This document shows, piece by piece, positions 61,381-64,000 of a DNA stretch of 64,000 nt. The position numbers were made by a program, and so were the translations under genes. Below the pieces are notes generated by a model that was not told the origin of the DNA, did not search any database, and worked only from the letters and a program-made list of their open reading frames with translations. The number at the start of each line of letters is the position of its first letter. Position 1 is the stretch's first letter. The stretch comes from Adiantum capillus-veneris. Taxonomy: Eukaryota > Streptophyta > Polypodiopsida > Polypodiales > Pteridaceae. The DNA is taken from contig CM043963.1 in NCBI GenBank assembly GCA_014529385.2, positions 104,820,912 through 104,884,911 on the forward strand, given 5' to 3'.

Positions 61381-62252
61381 CTCTAGTATTACCACTCTTC
61401 CATCTCAGTAAAAGGCAATCTTGCCTTTTCCCCTTGCCGCTCTAATCTCCGGCATTACTTCCTGCATATGAGCGATCTGCGAGAGGGTAAGATCATCCCC
61501 GAGAAAGATGCCCGTCTCTTTAAGAGTTGGTCTTTTCTTCAAGGACTTCTTCGCTTCCATGGAGGGAAAACGGAGGATGAGTGCTCTATTTTTGAGGTTT
61601 CCCCACTGCTTCCATTTTTCTTTATGTTGCCCACTCTCCGGGCTCTTGTGTGCGTCGGCTCATGGACCCCCATCAAGGCCATGAGTTCTTTTACCTCTTC
61701 GTCCACATTGCCTTTGTCTTTAAGACCGCAAATTCTCACATGTAAAGCGCGCACCCGTCTTCTTTGCTCCTCCTCTAGTGTCTGAATAATGATAGTGGGT
61801 GTGGACGTGGACGTTATCTCGCCTTTTCCTTTCTTGGCCACCTTGATCCATTTCTCGGCTTCATCCGCCTTCTGTTGAGTTTTGGTAAGAACATCCACCC
61901 AAGAAGTCGTCATCTCTTTGTGTTGCTCTTCTCCCTCTTTGATGGCCCGCACTTGCTCCTTGATCGTGTTGATTTCTTCGATTACTGAGGGTTGCAGTTC
62001 GCCCTCTTCCAGTGTGTTTCTTGATCGTGCTTCGGTGAGATCTTTCTTGAGGGACGCAATTTTTTCATCCTGAGTCGTCACTCGGTCTTCCAGTGTATTT
62101 ATCTTGCTCTCTTGGATCAGCACACGTCCTTCGAGCATTTTTATTGTGCCCAAGAGATTGCGGTTCATCTTGGTAATGGTCTCTGTCATTTCCTCTTTGC
62201 ACTTTTGAATGGCATCCTCTAGGGGGTCTGCTTTATCGTTCAGCTTCCTCAT
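61381..62252 (-). pseudogene. LINE ORF1: coiled coil plus RNA-binding domain (L1 ORF1p-like)
   Basis: The 237-codon frame from 62252 begins MRKLNDKADPLEDAIQKCKE and has an obvious heptad coiled coil (MLEGRVLIQESKINTLEDRV then TTQDEKIASLKKDL). An RRM-like segment follows: RRVRALHVRICGLKDKGNVD and LMALMGVHEPTHTRARRVG. Beyond the stop at 61539 a C-terminal block GIFLGDDLTLSQIAHMQEVM and EIRAARGKGKIAFY, stop TGA, DGRVVILERR matches the end of L1-type ORF1 proteins. ORF1p forms trimers that coat the LINE RNA. The frame is broken by at least one shift and one C-to-T stop. Confidence 0.75.
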
Positions 62253-62806
62253 GCTTGATTGCCGTCCGAAAAAGAGCCACTAAGCGCACGTGTGCATCCA
62301 CACTAGTAGTGGGCGTGGTAGTTGGACGAGTGGGGGAACGCAAGGAGGTATGGCAGGGGAGGGGTAGCGCAAGGGCGTGGCAAGGGGGGGGGGGGGGGGG
62401 GGGGGGGACAACGGGTAGAGAGAGAGAGAGTATGATAGGCAAAAAGTTATTATTAAAAAAAAAAAAGAGGGCGATAGAGAGAGCGTGATAGGGTTGAGGG
62501 AGAGAGCACGATAGGCAAAAGGAAAAATAAAGCGCGATAGAGTACGGGAGCGGGGGCGCAGGGGCAACGGGTGCGGGTGCACAGGGCAGTGGGCGCGAGC
62601 GTTTGGGGGGGGGGGGGGGGGGGGCAGGGCATGAGAGAGAGACTCACCTGCGCGCGTTACTGCTCACCTGCGCGGGGCAGGAGAGAGACGACCTGCGGGG
62701 CAGCGCGAAGGGCGCGGGCAGCTGGGGGAGGGTCGCATTGTATTGCGGGGCGCGCGAGGGGTGCGGGTGCACAGGGCAACGGGCGAGCTTCACAAAGAGA
62801 GTGAGA
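62253..62806 (-). other. GC- and CpG-rich 5' UTR region of the LINE with poly-G runs
   Basis: This interval lies between ORF1 of the LINE and the tail of the next LINE. It holds 24 consecutive G at 62384-62407 and 20 at 62605-62624 (plus strand). GAGAGAG(C/T)RYGATAGG units recur around 62412-62540. A GGGTGCGGGTGCACAGGGCA block occurs at about 62567 and again at about 62760. CpG is frequent, unlike the rest of the window. It is probably the promoter-bearing 5' UTR of the LINE (inference). Confidence 0.5.
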
Positions 62807-64000
62807 GATTTGATTTGATTTGGTATTAACGTCCGCGGGGGGGCAGAAATGACCCATGGGACCTCAAAGTGATACATAGTCTCCCCTCACGGGGGTGTAT
62901 GGTGTGGTGTGTGTTATTCTCTTTTTGTGTTCCTATGAGTGTCTTTTGATGCTCAAGTATGCGGGTGAGGTATGTTCCGAGAGCTATAGGGGAGGGGTCT
63001 GTCTTGGATAATAGGTCCGCAAAGGTAGAACAACCGCTTAGAAGTGGTTGAAAATTAGCCCGGATGTGAGTGTATTCTGGGCATTCCAATGTCACATGTG
63101 CTTCATCTTCGGGAGCTTGCATTGTACATGATGTGCATATCCGTTTAGAAGCATCAATTTTCAGCCAGCCCTCTGTTTCTATTTTGAGCATATGTGACCT
63201 TGTGCGCATCAAAGAGATGGCTCTTCGTGCCATGTGGGGCATGGGTGTTCGTATATGGGCCTGGGCTTCCATTGGGTTTGTGCTATAGCCTTCCCAATAC
63301 TTTGTGTTGACATGCTTGCAATAGTATTAAAATTTCGAGCGGTGTTGCGTTGTCTTCCATTTGGTGTGGAGGCTATTTAGTAATGCAATGTCAAAATTCA
63401 GCATGTGTTCTCCCTCCTTGCCCTCCTCAATAAGCATGTCCACATATGCCTCTACATTCCATTTAGCGAACCATTTCTTAATGTCCTGTATGAGGCTCGA
63501 TGACAGAAATTTGCTTTTTTTTGTCTTATGTGGCGCACATCCCGTTTCCCATGCAATGCGGGGGATTCGAGTAGTAGGCATCGCTTTGACCTTCATGATA
63601 TACGTGTACATTTTTTGCAATGCTTTCATTTCTAGTGGTCTCTTGCCTGTCTCCAAGAGTAGCACGGAGTATGGTGTCGCCTTTTTGACCCCCATGTGTC
63701 GACATAGAAACTTTTTCTGAATTTTTTCAATTTCATTCCATGTGTGGGCTGAAATGCTTGCTCCCCAGATTTCCACTCCGTAGAGGATGGCTTGCACCAC
63801 GCATGTCTCAAAAATGGTCGCTTTTATCTCCCATCTTTTTATGCTCCTTTGCGTGCACATGTTTTCAAATTGATAGTACTTGGCATGGCCGATGTCAATT
63901 CTATTATGTGCGCATTGTCCCCAAGCATAGTTGCACGGGATGTCAATCCCCAAGTACTTGAAACTGTCGACTTTCTCAATTTGTTTCCCTTGATACATGA
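62807..64000 (-). mobile_element. Second LINE family, 3' part (continues beyond window)
   Basis: The frame 63998-63327 reads KQIEKVDSFKYLGIDIPCNY, QFENMCTQRSIKRWEIKATI, VVQAILYGVEIWGASISAHT and MGVKKATPYSVLLLETGKRP, the region after the RT domain in LINE ORF2. After a stop, 63272-62826 gives MLKIETEGWLKIDASKRICT and SCTMQAPEDEAHVTLECPEY, a C-terminal CCHC-type zinc motif (C-x2-C...H-x4-C). The 3' end GGACGTTAATACCAAATC and an (AAATC)3 tail run into CTCTCACTCTC. The tail resembles that of the first LINE family, though the proteins are only distantly alike. Confidence 0.8.

Overview
This is a stretch of nuclear DNA from a plant with a large, transposon-packed genome. The reasons are a many-exon gene with plant-type GT-AG introns, chromodomain Ty3/gypsy and other LTR retrotransposons with plant-style primer sites (tRNA-iMet and tRNA-Asp complements), L1-like LINEs, a MULE-like transposase remnant and long (CT)n/(CA)n microsatellites. 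A fern or similar seed-free vascular plant is my guess from the overall texture; the sequence alone does not prove it. I see no rRNA, tRNA or CRISPR.

Layout. 1-6.2 kb: a decayed plus-strand coding fragment that ends in a 100-bp tandem repeat, then a minus-strand multi-exon pseudogene (coiled coil, RING-like finger, basic segment, FCP1-type phosphatase-like domain) flanked and interrupted by AGTACC-rich repetitive DNA. 6.6-10.3 kb: a 5'-truncated Ty3/gypsy pol remnant (RT end, RNase H, integrase) with a retropepsin-like domain unusually placed after the integrase. 10.3-14.9 kb: AT-rich DNA with palindromes, a gag/ORF1-like coding remnant, a polypurine tract and an LTR. 15.6-19.9 kb: a gypsy RT scrap and a minus-strand MULE-like transposase remnant with a 283-bp internal duplication. 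About 22-27.1 kb: a plus-strand element with a tRNA-Asp primer site, a CT-rich leader and degenerate gag/protease-type ORFs but no visible polymerase. 27.1-36.8 kb: a minus-strand LTR retrotransposon that encodes only gag, zinc knuckles and protease (non-autonomous); a LINE 3' fragment sits inside the CT microsatellite of its 3' LTR. 37-42.6 kb: minisatellites, a copia-style LTR, a gag-protease scrap and another LINE 3' end. 43.7-49.1 kb: fifteen well-formed exons of a carnosine N-methyltransferase-like (N2227 family) gene on the minus strand; its first exon or exons are not visible. 49.7-62.8 kb: a near-full-length LINE on the minus strand, split by a complete 7.7-kb chromodomain gypsy element (1514-bp LTRs, 99.1 % identical, 5-bp target duplication CTCAC). 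62.8-64 kb: the 3' part of a second LINE family.

How it fits together: the methyltransferase gene is the only likely functional host gene. The LINE carrying the young gypsy element lies just upstream of its first visible exon, so it probably sits in an early intron or in the upstream region. Almost all transposon ORFs are broken, mostly by C-to-T or G-to-A type changes (CGA to TGA, CAG to TAG, TGG to TAG), the pattern expected from decay of methylated cytosines in silenced DNA.
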